From Chrysophaeum taylorii (lineage: Eukaryota; Sar; Pelagophyceae; Pelagomonadales; Pelagomonadaceae), in contig JAQMWT010000398.1 in NCBI GenBank assembly GCA_029834535.1, forward strand, positions 124,001 to 188,000: 64,000 nucleotides of DNA. Direction: 5' to 3'. Numbering within the stretch: the first letter of the stretch is position 1; every line of letters begins with the position of its first letter. Made by a program: the position numbers and the translations under genes. Below, one piece after another: positions 42,031-52,294 of the stretch. Under the pieces are notes generated by a model that had not been told where the DNA came from, did no database searches, and worked only from the letters and a program-made list of their open reading frames with translations.

Positions 42031-42779
42031 GCTATATAGTATCCAACGGCTGCTGCTAATAATAAGTCTAATAATAATAAGAGGTTTTCCTTCTTCAAGT
42101 TTCCCAAAAAAGAGACCACTCACTGGCTTGGCGCGCGAATCCGACTCTTCTGACGATGCGCGTCGGACCGAGGCTTAATGCGTATATAGAAAGCTGGGCG
42201 CCGTCCCTCCGATGATGCTGCTCTGGGCGCCCGGGGTATCAGCGGGGCGCGATCGCCGCGAAAGATGATGTCGCTTAGACGCCTATGATGTCGCATAGAC
42301 GCCTTGCGCGTTTTACATCGTTATTTTGCGGGCGACATAGGTGGGGGCTATTCTCACCGACGACTTTAGTCAGGTGTTTGACGACGCACTGCCAGCGGCC
42401 GCAACGACCCTGGGAGGTCGTACGTTCGTCGCGATGTTTCGCGCATGAGATGTTGTTGTAATATTATGGCAACTCGCTTGTTGTAAATGGTCCCCTGACC
42501 CAACGAGCCAGAATGGATGGTCGCCGGCAGAGGAAGATAATAGTAAAAGACCACAGAGGACGACGCAGAACAAGTTCAAAGAGGGGCGAATAATATGAAG
42601 GAAGCAGAAGCAAGATATTTGGAGAAGCAGAATGGAGAGAAAAAAAAGGGACGAGCAAAAGAAGCAGAAAGCGCGACTCAAGAAGCGCACAGTGGGGTAG
42701 GCCAAGGTGCACAGATCGACGAGACTAGGGAGCAGGGGGAGGCTGACGAAGACAAGGAGCAGCAGAGAGGCAGGTTAAC

Positions 42780-42820
<41 letters not shown>

Positions 42821-43073
42821 AGTGTGGAGCAGCAGTCGTTTGATGATATTAAGGGCAAATTATAACCGCCACCCCCCAAAGAGGCGCCCGAATCCGTACT
42901 ACAACGATAGATAGGCAGAGAAGCTCGTTCGTTCGTTCATGAAAAAAAAATCAACCCATCGAACATAATATCCGCGTAGCGACTGGCTAACTCAGACTGA
43001 GCAGGACGACGCAGTCTTCTGGTCTGGCGACGTCGGTTCCCGCCACAAATCATCATCATCGAGAAAGTACGAC
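42031..43073. other. Intergenic, repeat-bearing
   Basis: About 1 kb without a gene. It contains a purine-rich plus-strand segment (about 42595-42690) and an (ACG)n run of about 42 bp at 42780-42821. Short open frames here come from this skewed composition. Confidence 0.6.
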
Positions 43074-44357
43074 CTATTCGGGGACGACAGCTCGAGCTCG
43101 GCGGAGAGTGTCGGAGAGGGTCGTGTCGAAAACGTGGCGGTCGCGCATCGCCGTGAGGATATTGACCAGAGGGTGGTGTTGGAAGGCTCGGTCGAGGTCG
43201 GCGAGGGATCGGTCTCGGTGTCTGGCGACGATGGAGGAATTGTTGTTGTGCATGACGTGAAGGACGACCGCGTCGTCTGGGTCGTCTCGGAAGGCACGGC
43301 AGGTTGCGCCAGTGGCGAGGAGACGCATGCAAAAGTCGTAGTCTTCACCGAGGAAAGCGTTGGGAAATCTCGCCGGGACGTCGCGGCGGTAGACGTAAGA
43401 AAAGCCGTAGCCCCACTTGCGCGAGTGCCATCCGGCGGCGGCGTGGTTTTCGGAGAAGCCGCGACGTTGGTCTCTTGAGGCATCGTACCAGCTGACGCAG
43501 TCGTGGTCTCTTTTGGCTCGAAAGCGCTCGGCGTCGAGCCACGTCCAGCTGCCGAGGGTGGCGAGCTCGGCTTCGCCGAGGGCGTCGAGGAGGCGCGAGA
43601 GGTAGTGGGGCCCATAGAAGTCGTCGTCATCGAAATGGGCGACGACCTCACCAGTCGCGCGGTCGATGAGGGTGTTGCGCTTGGCGCCGGTGGACGGCGG
43701 GTGGTCCGGTTCGTACGAGTAGCGAACGCGGGGATCCTCGCACGCCTCGAAGAACGGCGAGGCCGATACCCCCGTGTCGAGGATCACGAGCTCGCGCGGC
43801 TCGTGCGTCTGCCAGCAGAAGCACGCGTACAGCGTTTCGTGGAAGGCGGCGCGATGGTGCGTCGTTGGCACGACGACGCTAACTTTCCGCCGGGGAGATC
43901 GCGCCGTCTTCGGTAGCAAGGGTTCGAGTGTTTCGAGGGCCGCGGCGGCCGAGGTGTTCGTGGAGACGTATCTGAGCAGCTCGGTGCGGTTTAACGCATG
44001 TTCATTGCAAGCGTACAGATCCAGAAGAAACTTTTCCTCGCTTTGTCGTAGACCGCACGTCGAAGGATACGCCGACGCGAGTGCTTTCAACTCGGCCTCC
44101 CATCGCCCCGTTCTGGCGGCGAGCGCTCCCTTGATGCCGACGCGCCGTCGCCGCACTGCGCGGACCTCCTGACCGTCGAGGGACGACACGCTCGCATCGG
44201 GCGCGATGGCGCCACCGCTCGCGGCGCTCTCTAAGCCCGTCACGTCGCTCTTCGCCCACTCGGCGTACTTCGCGACGAGCCTTGCCACCGGCAAGTCCCC
44301 GCGCACGGTCATGCGAACGCGTTTCTCCGCGTCACACACGACGACAATCGCCTTCAT
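43074..44357 (-). CDS. GT-A family 2 glycosyltransferase with ubiquitin-like N-terminus
   Basis: A 427-residue predicted glycosyltransferase. The catalytic domain (about 150-420) begins KVSVVVPTTHHRAAFHETL, the typical first strand of GT2 enzymes, has the nucleotide contact region DTGVSASPFF, and the metal-binding motif VAHFDDDDFYG (about 235-245). A later GEDYDFCMRLLATGA contains the acidic catalytic-base region. Residues 1-75 read like a beta-grasp ubiquitin-like fold (MKAIVVVCDAEKRVRMTVRG ... SSLDGQEVRAVRRR) without a terminal diglycine. There is no signal peptide or TM segment, so the enzyme appears cytosolic, unusual for secretory glycosylation. ATG 44357 is used; a GTG one codon upstream is not. 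Divergent from the four-TM gene, 54 bp apart. Confidence 0.75.
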   Translation of the reverse strand: MKAIVVVCDAEKRVRMTVRGDLPVARLVAKYAEWAKSDVTGLESAASGGAIAPDASVSSLDGQEVRAVRRRRVGIKGALAARTGRWEAELKALASAYPSTCGLRQSEEKFLLDLYACNEHALNRTELLRYVSTNTSAAAALETLEPLLPKTARSPRRKVSVVVPTTHHRAAFHETLYACFCWQTHEPRELVILDTGVSASPFFEACEDPRVRYSYEPDHPPSTGAKRNTLIDRATGEVVAHFDDDDFYGPHYLSRLLDALGEAELATLGSWTWLDAERFRAKRDHDCVSWYDASRDQRRGFSENHAAAGWHSRKWGYGFSYVYRRDVPARFPNAFLGEDYDFCMRLLATGATCRAFRDDPDDAVVLHVMHNNNSSIVARHRDRSLADLDRAFQHHPLVNILTAMRDRHVFDTTLSDTLRRARAVVPE

Positions 44358-44411
44358 CACATAGGATTTTTTCTTTGGGCAGCAAAATAATTTTGAAACC
44401 GCATCATCATC
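44358..44411. promoter_or_regulatory. 54-bp bidirectional promoter region
   Basis: All the DNA between two divergent ATGs. It is AT-rich relative to its surroundings (AAAATAATTTTGAAACC near 44384-44400), with a CAT/ATC run just before the rightward ATG. Confidence 0.55.
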
Positions 44412-45688
44412 ATGGCCGTCGCGGTGCTCCTCCGACTCATCCTCCTTGCGATGGTGGGTCGTGCCGAGGAGAATATCACCACCACGTCGCCACCATCGCC
44501 CGCCGCGCCGTCTCCGACAGTGGTAGCGGTCGAGACGGCAACTCCCACGATGGTTCCAAGCCCATTTTGCAACGAGTCGGTATGCCTGAGAAACGACTTG
44601 CCCGACGTCGACTGCTGCGGACTTCGAGACTGGGGTGCGGCGTGCGAGGAGGGCTTTACCTACCTCAGACTCGACCAGTGCGGCGTCGCGTCGGGCGGCG
44701 TCGAGATATTGTATCGGACGTGCTGCGTCGTCAACTTAAACGACGGATCCAGCGACAAAGACGGACTCACGGCCGCCGAGGAGCTCGCCATCACGCTCGT
44801 TTTTACCCTCACATCGGCGGTCATATTGCTGTTTTGCTTGCGGGGGACCTACAAATTTGTCGCTGGCGGCTGCAAGTACCCCGACTTTGGCGCGGTGGGG
44901 GCTACCGTCTACTACGACGAGCGCCGAGGACAGTGCTTTGGCCTCATCGCGTTATTCACCCTCTTCAACTTCCTCACGCTCATCTTCGCGTGGCTCGCCG
45001 CTGGCACCGACCCGGAGATGCTCGACGCGTTCGGCATCGCTCGCGTTCAAACGACCAGCTCCGAAACTTACCTCGTCGTCGGCATCGCGGGCTATGCCGT
45101 CTTCGCCGACGAGACCGACGACAAGGGCGAGTACTTTGATTTCGACGACGATTACGGCAAGGACAACGACGTCGGCAACCGCAAGGACTTTGACTGGACG
45201 GGCGAGTGCAGCACCGCCGGCGAGCAGGCAGAGAGCATGCTCGTCGTCATCCTCCTCCTCAAATTTGTGTGTACCTTCTTGATCTATCGACGACAAAATC
45301 CAAACACCGACACGGCCACGATGAAGCTCCTGGCCGCCTTTCTCGAGCTTTGGTGTGGCTTGCTCCTCGTCGGCATGATCTTCGACTTCAGCCTCCGGTG
45401 CATTTCCGAGCTCCCGACCCAGAAAATCTTCCTTCCCGAGGAGGACGCCGAATATTCCTACTCCGGCGACGAGACGGGGACCGAGTACAACGTTGCCTTC
45501 GTTGCCCCCTACACCTCCTTCCTCTTCATCGTCCTCTCCAGCATCTTCAGCTTGTACGTCGGCTGGGTCCACTGGCGACTTCCGACCTGTGCGTCGTTTA
45601 TTTATCTCTTTGTGTTGTTGCGCCGTGTTGACGTCGTCCTTGTTCCCGCGCAGGGGGTGCTGAGCTTGACGACAAGGATTACTACTAA
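44412..45688 (+). CDS. Four-TM protein with Cys-rich ectodomain, unknown function
   Basis: The 403-residue product comes from two exons, 44412-45588 and 45654-45688; the 65-nt intron has GT...GCGCAG borders, and splicing gives an ending WRLPTWGAELDDKDYY. Without splicing the frame would run into low-quality sequence to 45842. A signal peptide (1-18) is followed by a Thr/Pro/Ser stretch and a Cys-rich segment (CNESVCLRND, DCCGLRDWGAAC, RTCCVVN). Four hydrophobic spans lie at about 120-143, 175-200, 280-298 and 302-325, with a final one near 365-388. An acidic loop (FADETDDKGEYFDFDDDYG) lies between. Family not recognised; plausibly a surface or endomembrane protein. A piece of this gene is duplicated at 48520-48617. 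Confidence 0.65.
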
Positions 45689-46178
45689 TATAGTCATCGC
45701 CCAAACCCCTGATCGCCCGTGCTCCCGTTCGTGCCCACCCCTCGTAGCAGACGACGACTTGAAGAAGAAAAGAACCGGCTTGAGCCTGGTATTAGTAATA
45801 ATAAATACAGTAGTTCTTTCTCTTTTACACGCCGACGGCTAAAAAGGGGGGTGCGCGTGGAGGCTTGAGGGTGTTTTGGTGCGTTGTGTGCGTACATGAT
45901 GAGGGGCGTGCCTGGAAGTCGGAGTATACCGGTCAGGTGTTGAAAGTAAAGACGTGGGGGCAGCCAGAAAGGCGTGGGGGGACTAGTCGCGGTCATCGCC
46001 GCCGAGCCACAGGGTAGGCCAAGAGAGGACGGGCCCCGCCCGTAGGTCTTACGCGGAGCTGCCGCCGGACGTATGTGCGACGAAGTGTGACGTCCTGGTG
46101 GGCATTCTACACTAGTTTAATTCGAAGTTAATGTAAACTCAAAGGTTTTAAACTTTAAAACCTCTTAGCACCTTAAAA

Positions 46179-46221
46179 CCTCTTAGCAGTCGACTTTAAA
46201 TTAAAGTCGACTCCTAAGAGG
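46179..46221. repeat. Inverted pair of C-tract mini-element ends
   Basis: CCTCTTAGCAGTCGACTTTAA is followed at once by its near-exact reverse complement and then a G12 tract, a 43-bp palindrome with a mismatch at the CAG/TCC position. The arms match the right half of the 40-bp mini-element at 35130 and 60559. Confidence 0.8.
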
Positions 46222-48442
46222 GGGGGGGGGGTGCTTGAAGGTTTTGGAGCGTTGTGCGGGGAGGGTTTCGGTGCGTTGTGTGAGGGTATAGGATGAAAGT
46301 CATGATCATGGCACGAAGTTTGGGCCGCGCGTTTGTGCCCCTGGCGCATCACGAACATCACGGGACTCGACGGCAGCATCGACTTTTATGTTTGCTCTTC
46401 CTCTTGAAGGTGATACTTGGAGCCCGCGATGCGTAAAGGCGGTCCGGCGCGAGCTATGCTCGCACGCGCTAACCAAGCATTTCAAGACGCGGATTCGGCC
46501 GAGCGATAAGGTGTGCGTCGTTCAAGAAGATTCAAGCGGTCAAAGAGTGGGCAAGGGATTGGGGGTGGTTCAGAAGATGCGTTACGACCCTGGGACGGGG
46601 ACCCTGACGCTCGCCGCCGATTGGCCTCGCCGGGTGTCTCGCGTAACGAATGCTTACCCTAGTTGAGAGTTTTAACGCGAGATGGTGGGTCTTCAGGCGT
46701 TCGCGAGAGCGCGTAAAATGAGAACGACGGTCCCTCGGCGGGCATGGGGGCGCGGAGCCGCGCGCGACGACCGCTTCAACCTCGTCCAACCGATACGCCC
46801 AGCAAGCAGTGTGCTAAGATCATCAAGAGTCTCAGGGTGGCCAAAGAGACGCAGCAGCGGTGATCTGTTTTTGCCGAGCACGAGACGGAGACGTCCCGTG
46901 CCGACGCCTTCGCGGAAGAGATTAGCCGCCGACAGGAATCTCGATGACGGGGTCGGGGATGCCGCACGTTAGGAAGCATGGCTCCGGGTCCTCATCGAGC
47001 TCAACGATTCCACGAGGTAGAAGCAACGCGAGCGCGACGTGGCGAAATCGCAAAGCGTGAAATGCGGCGAAGGTAGATGCCAAGGCGGCAGCAGCCGACG
47101 TGGCGGAATGAACAAAGGAGACTGGCGCGAAGCAGTGTGACCCTCAAAGCTCTGCCGACTCGAGGACCGCCGCCCTGCTGTTATTCGCGGCGCGAAGCGA
47201 ACGGCGCTCGAACTCGAGCGGCTGCGAGGCGCGTTGAGGAGCTCGAGGAATAATGTGCCACAGGCTGACCTCTTCATCATCGGCAGCTTACTAGGCTGGG
47301 GCGTCGTCTTGTCCGCGACAAGCTACCCTTCTTTGCCGCCCCCCGCGACCTCCGTCCTCGAAATGGCGCAAATCAACGAGCGCGCGCGCGCGTCCTCGCG
47401 AGACATGCCAGGACTACCGGCAGATCGTGGCGACAGCGGAGTGCGAGGCGTACGACGTGTCCGTGGAGGCCTACGCCAAAATTCTCGCGCGGCGGGACTG
47501 TCGGTCGGACGGCCGTGCGTGCGCGGCTCTACGATGTTCGACGCGAGGCGGACCGCAATCCGGAAATCAAGACTATACTATTCCAGGTAATCGAAGAGCC
47601 GGGGATGCAGTCGCACCTTTAAAAAAAGTTCATGCCATGCGCTACATAGAAGACCTCGCCGCCGTCAAGCCCAGAGTTGAAAAAAGCCTTCGGGGGCTCG
47701 CGTCGTAACACGAATAGGGTCGAACGCGAGTTCGGCTCCCTCGAGTACTACCCCGGAATGTTGTCCGAAATGCATGTCGAAAGCTTTTCCGGCGTTGTCT
47801 CGTGTGGGCTCGACAATCTTTTCGGTCGTGGCGCCGATACTCGTGCCGTCGAGAAGAGTGTCTCCTCCAAAATTGAGGCCGGTGGCGAAGAACCGAGCGG
47901 GACGTCTCGACGATCTCGGCGCGGACGTCGGGCTGGCCGTTATCCAGGCAGGTCGTCTACTTGTGGCGCAGGCTGATGCGTGCCGGAAAGCCACCATCGA
48001 GCATCACCAAGCCAGAGACGTCAAAAAGGTGCTCGAGAGGCAGATTGCGGACTCCGCAAAGTCTCGCGGCGCTCGTGCCGGGCAACAAGACGAAGACCTC
48101 GATCTTCCTCGCGCGCCTCGACACCGCCCTCAAGCGGCTGCCACGTCGCGCGGATGAAGGAGTTCAAGGCGAACATCGAACGGTACAGCAACAGCATGGA
48201 CGTGCGAGCCCGAGTTCGACAACGTCCACGTGCGACGCAACCATGGGAAAAGGCCTGCGCCGCCGAGAACGCGTTCATTTGAACGGGCACCTGAAGCAAA
48301 ATTACAACGTCATTATGTTCGAGCGCCGAGAGCTTTTGACCGAGGCGGTTGTGCCGTAGACGCGCAGACGTCAACTGCGCCATCTGGGAGGGGAGTGTTT
48401 GCCGGCAGCTCGTGATCGCCGATTGCATGGTGCAGACGGAAG

Positions 48443-48514
48443 GTTATCGACGAGTTGGTTGTCAGTCACATCGCGGTCTCCTCGTCGCATGGCGACAAGC
48501 TTGATGGTCACTCT
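48443..48514. repeat. Second copy of the 1184-1258 repeat
   Basis: Begins GTTATCGACGAGTTGGTTGT and ends GATGGTCACTCT, as in the MULE copy, with one 3-bp deletion and about one base change. It ends 5 bp before the four-TM gene fragment, which suggests the two were moved or joined together. Confidence 0.85.
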
Positions 48515-48519
48515 CCGCG

Positions 48520-48617
48520 TTCAGCTCGTACGTGGGCTGGGTTCTCTGGGGACTTCCGAGACCTGCGCGTCGATTTTTCTTTCTTTGTGTTTGTTGCGTC
48601 TCACGTCGTCGTTGTGA
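48520..48617 (+). pseudogene. Fragment of the four-TM gene (3' exon/intron junction)
   Basis: About 100 bp resembles 45547-45640: TTCAGCTCGTACGTGGGCTG against TTCAGCTTGTACGTCGGCTG, then the WxLP codons and on through the intron (TTTCTTTGTGTTTGTTGCG). Because intron sequence is included, the copy was made from DNA rather than mRNA. It has diverged by small insertions and substitutions and cannot encode a protein. Confidence 0.7.
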
Positions 48618-48763
48618 GCTAAGGACAGCGCGCCCCCCCCCAGTCGATCTTCACACCCCCTCTCCCCTGGTAGTATTCGTTTTGTTTAACGGACGAGTTT
48701 ACCTGTCGAAAAAGTGAAAGGTCGAAAGAAGTGTTTTTATTGAGGACGCGCACTCGGAACAAG

Positions 48764-49567
48764 ATGGTGTCCGACCAAATTGCCGCAGCGCAGCCGGCGA
48801 TGCTGACGATCTCGCAGTTCCTGAGCGACGCGACGGACGCGGCGACGCTGCGGTCGTTGTCGCGGAGCTGCTTGGCGTCGGCGCCGCCGGTGCGGGCGCT
48901 ATCTCTGTGCGCGCCGACGTCGACGGACGAGGAGGCAGCGTTGCACCGCGGTGCCGTCGCCTGCGAGCCGCAGGGCGCGCTTGTCGTGGTGCGGAGCAAG
49001 TGCGACACGCTCGGAAGGCTGCCCGCCGGCGTCGCAGAAGAACTGCGTTGGCTCCACGCGACGGTGTTATGTCCTTCGAGCCTTCCCGTTGCGCTGCCGC
49101 AGCTCGTCACGCTCCGCGTTCGCCTCGAGAGCGATCTCGCCCACGCGACGCTATTGGTCGATATGGTGCGCGACTGCGAATCCCTGCGAACGCTCGACGT
49201 CGTCGCCCAAGGCGGGACGTTCGGCCTCAAGGACTGCTGCGCGCTCGTCCAGCACCTCGGGCCCCAAGTGCGGACCTTGAGGCTGTGGAACCACCTCGCC
49301 ACCGACCACGCCTTCAGGATAGACCGGACCTCAGCCGTTGCTGCCGTCCTCGCCCGGCGTCGCCCCGACCTACTGGAGACTGCCGATCTCCACACCTCGG
49401 CGGGCTGGGACAATCCCCTGACCTACCTTGTTACAGACCAGGCACAGTATCCCATCGCCATCGACGCCGGCGGCTGCGCCCCGCAGAGATGCCGGTGTCG
49501 CTCGCTCTCCCGTCGCCAGCTCCTGCGAGACTACTGCCACGCCGCCGGGTTGCCCCCCCACGATTAA
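48764..49567 (+). CDS. Leucine-rich, F-box-like protein of unknown function
   Basis: A 267-residue soluble protein. The N-terminus (about 10-45, LTISQFLSDATDAATLRSLSRSC) is helical and resembles an F-box only loosely. Irregular leucine-rich units follow (LRWLHATVLCPSSLPVALPQ; LVTLRVRLESDL; CESLRTLDVVAQGG; QVRTLRLWNHLA). The C-terminus has clustered Cys (APQRCRCRSLS ... LLRDYCHAAGL). The ATG at 48764 is used; an in-frame GTG at 48731 is not. No membrane segment. Upstream lies the repeat-rich region, so its promoter is within or next to repeat DNA. Confidence 0.55.
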   Translation: MVSDQIAAAQPAMLTISQFLSDATDAATLRSLSRSCLASAPPVRALSLCAPTSTDEEAALHRGAVACEPQGALVVVRSKCDTLGRLPAGVAEELRWLHATVLCPSSLPVALPQLVTLRVRLESDLAHATLLVDMVRDCESLRTLDVVAQGGTFGLKDCCALVQHLGPQVRTLRLWNHLATDHAFRIDRTSAVAAVLARRRPDLLETADLHTSAGWDNPLTYLVTDQAQYPIAIDAGGCAPQRCRCRSLSRRQLLRDYCHAAGLPPHD

Positions 49568-49862
49568 TATTAACCACCACTTCCACACCACCGTCATCGT
49601 CATCCATCAGAAGAAGAAGAAGAAGAAGAAGAAGAAGACGAGCTTGTTATCACTTATGTGATGAACACAGCTCGTCGTTTTTCTTTTTCTTGAAATCATC
49701 GTCGCCGCTTATCGACAACACATTTAATTCCTTCCCCCCCTTGAAAAAGTTCGGCGAGAGTCAGAAATTTAACGGCTCGAATTTCCTACCCGACGCGTGG
49801 CGACCAGACAGCGAGTTCGTTCGTTCACTTAAGAAAGGCTTCGCGGCGAACAACAAACAGCT
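49568..49862. other. Intergenic with (AAG)n repeat
   Basis: 295 bp upstream of the GRP94 gene. It contains an AAG run at about 49609-49638 and the (CGTT)n-like segment TTCGTTCGTTCACTT near 49817-49831. No gene is seen. Confidence 0.6.
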
Positions 49863-52207
49863 ATGAAAGGATTGGCGTGGGTGTTGGTCGCCGCCGTGGG
49901 GCTGCTCGCCTCGCGGAGCGTATCCGTCGCCGCCGCCGATGATAACGTGGAGACGTTCGAGTTCCAGGCCGAGGTGAATCGGCTGATGGACATCATCATC
50001 AACTCGTTGTACAAGAACAAGGAAATCTTTCTTCGCGAAGTTATCTCGAACGGGTCGGATGCGCTGGACAAGATTCGCTTCTTGAGCGTGTCGGACGAGG
50101 CCGCGTTGGCGAACAAGAAGGAGCTCGAGATCCGAATTTCGTTCGACAAGGACGCGAGGACGCTGACGGTTATGGACACGGGCGTCGGCATGACCAAGGC
50201 GGACCTGGTCGCGAATCTCGGGACGGTTGCCAAGTCGGGGACGACAAACTTCGTGGAAGCTATGTCGGAGACGGGGGATTTGAGCTTGATTGGCCAGTTT
50301 GGCGTCGGGTTCTACTCGGTGTACTTGGTCGCCGACAAGGTGCGAGTGAGAAGCAAGCACAACGACGACGACCAGCACGTCTGGGAGTCTTCGGCCGACT
50401 CGTCGTTCAGCGTCTGGAAGGACGAGGATAACTCCTTGGGCCGCGGCACCGAGATCACCTTGTTCCTCAAGGACGACGCGGGGGAGTTTTTAGATCAAGA
50501 TCGCCTCGAAGAACTGGTGCTGCGGTATTCGGAGTTTATCACGTTTCCTATTTACCTGTACAAGTCTAAGACGGAGACGGTGACGGTCGAGGACGACGAC
50601 GACGAAGTAGAGGACCTCGACGACGAAGAGGAGGAGGAGGACGACGAGGAAGATCTCGACGTCGAGGACGAAGAAGACGAGGAAGAGGAGAAGACGGAGT
50701 CGGTCACGACGTGGGACTGGGTTCAGGTGAACTCGCAGCAGGCGATCTGGAGCCGCGACGCCAAGGACGTGACGGAAGACGAATACAAGTCTTTTTACAA
50801 ATCGTTGTCGAAGGACACGGAAGACCCGACGACCTGGATTCACTTCCGAGCGGAGGGCGAGGTGGAGTTCAAGTCGATCCTCTTCGTGCCGGGACAGGTC
50901 CCGTACGACATGTACGACAGCTACCACACCAAGTCGGCGCAGCTCCGCTTGTACGTGCGCAAGGTCCTCATCACCGACGAATTCGAGGACCTCGTGCCGC
51001 GCTACTTGAATTTCCTGCGCGGCGTCGTCGACTCTGACGATCTCCCGCTTAACGTCAGCCGCGAGACTCTGCAGCAGCACAAGGTCCTCAAGGTGATGGG
51101 CAAGAAGCTGGTGCGCAAGGCGCTCGAAATGCTCCGCAAGCTCGCAAGCAAGGGCGGCGGCGGCGACGACGAGGAGGAGAGCGAAGACGACGGTAGCGAG
51201 GACGAAGAGGCCGAGGACGCCTACGTCAGTTTTTGGGAAAAGTTTGGAAAGAACATCAAGCTTGGGATCATCGAGGACTCGGCGAATCGGTCCAAGCTGA
51301 CCAAGCTCTTGCGTTTCAAGTCGAACAAGTCAGGCAAGGGGTACGTGTCCTTCGAGGAATACGTCGAGAACATGAAGGAATGGCAGAAAGCGATCTACTT
51401 TATTGCCGGCGAATCGGTGGAAGCGGTCGAGGACTCGCCCTTCCTCGAAAAGGTCAAAGCGAAGGATTTGGAAGTGCTCTACTTGGTCGACCCGATCGAC
51501 GAGTACGCCATCCAGCACGTCACCGAGTTCGACGGAAAAAAGCTCCAGTCGGTCACGAAAGAAGGCCTCAAGTTTGGCGACGAAGACGAGGATTTGGAGA
51601 AGAAGCGCGAGAAGGCCTACAAGGATACCTTCAAGCCCCTCACCGATTATCTTAAGAAGTTGTACGGTGACGCCGTCACAAAGGTCTCTGTCTCGAAAAG
51701 AGTCGAGACCACGCCCTGCATCGTCGTCACATCCCAGTACGGCAACAGCGCGAACATGGAACGCATCATGCGCTCCCAGGCTTTTACGGACCAGCAGAAG
51801 ACCCAGTACGTCGCGGGGCGTCGTCTCCTTCTTGTTCTCTTTCATTTCCACCCGCGTTTATGTAACAATCTCTCAGGTACATGGCATCCCAGAAAACGAT
51901 GGAGATCAATCCCCGCCACAAGATTGTTGCCGAGCTGAATTCCCTCGTCTCGGGGGGCAAAGAAGACGAAGAAACCGAGGACATGGCCTGGCTGCTTCTG
52001 GACAACGCCCTCCTCCAGTCGGGCTTCCCCGTTTACGATACCCAAGCCTTTTCCGACCGCATGATCCGCGTCCTCAAGACTGGCCTCAGCCTCGATTCCC
52101 TCGACCTCAACCCGGAGATCGAGGTTCCCGAAGACTCCGAGGAGGAGGAAGGAGAAGACGACGTCGACGCCCTCGACCTCGACGAAGATTTCAACGACGA
52201 GCTTTAG
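49863..52207 (+). CDS. HSP90B1: ER HSP90 chaperone (GRP94/endoplasmin)
   Basis: The 757-residue product comes from exons 49863-51805 and 51877-52207. The 71-nt intron has GTACGT...TCTCAG borders, and joining gives [17 protein letters not shown], the expected HSP90 sequence. Residues 1-25 are a signal peptide. The ATPase domain starts [19 protein letters not shown] and keeps [32 protein letters not shown] and [10 protein letters not shown] long acidic linker follows (about 240-285), then the middle domain (SLPLNVSRE-type segment [14 protein letters not shown]) and the dimerisation domain. The protein ends DFNDEL, an HDEL/KDEL-type retention signal, placing it in the ER lumen, where GRP94 folds secretory clients. 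Length is normal for the family. Confidence 0.95.
51806..51876 (+). other. 71-nt intron in GRP94 gene
   Basis: GTACGT...CTCTCAG; it is less GC-rich than the exons. Placement is fixed by the conserved protein sequence on both sides. It is the longest intron placed with confidence in the window. Confidence 0.9.
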
Positions 52208-52294
52208 GGAGGCCCCAGAGCTCTCCGCCTTTGACATCACCCCCCCCCCCCTAATAATCAATCAAACTCAATCAGTCTCTTTTAATATTGACGG

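Larger units (their letters stand above)
45689..48763. other. 3-kb repeat-rich, decayed region
   Basis: No intact gene is supported. Two related G-tract segments (G6-12, then GTGC, then GGTGCGTTGTGTG) are at about 45845-45895 and 46222-46290. Coding-like remnants on the plus strand at 47640-48360 (MRYIEDLAAVKPRVEKSL; MKEFKANIERYSNSMD; NVHVRRNHGK) and on the minus strand near 47665-47900 cannot be assigned to a family. The end of the region holds the 48443-48514 repeat and a fragment of the four-TM gene. Confidence 0.5.

Noticed and set aside
42595-42843. Lys/Glu/Arg-rich 82-codon frame
   Set aside because: Produced by a purine-rich tract and an (ACG)n microsatellite.
45689-45842. Extension of the four-TM protein to a stop at 45842
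   Set aside because: A 65-nt intron with good borders gives a short natural C-terminus; the unspliced extension has non-protein-like composition.
46388-46666. 92-codon frame (MFALPLEGDTWSPR...) as a gene
   Set aside because: Normal-looking composition but no domain, neighbour support or conserved motif; left as unassigned decayed sequence.
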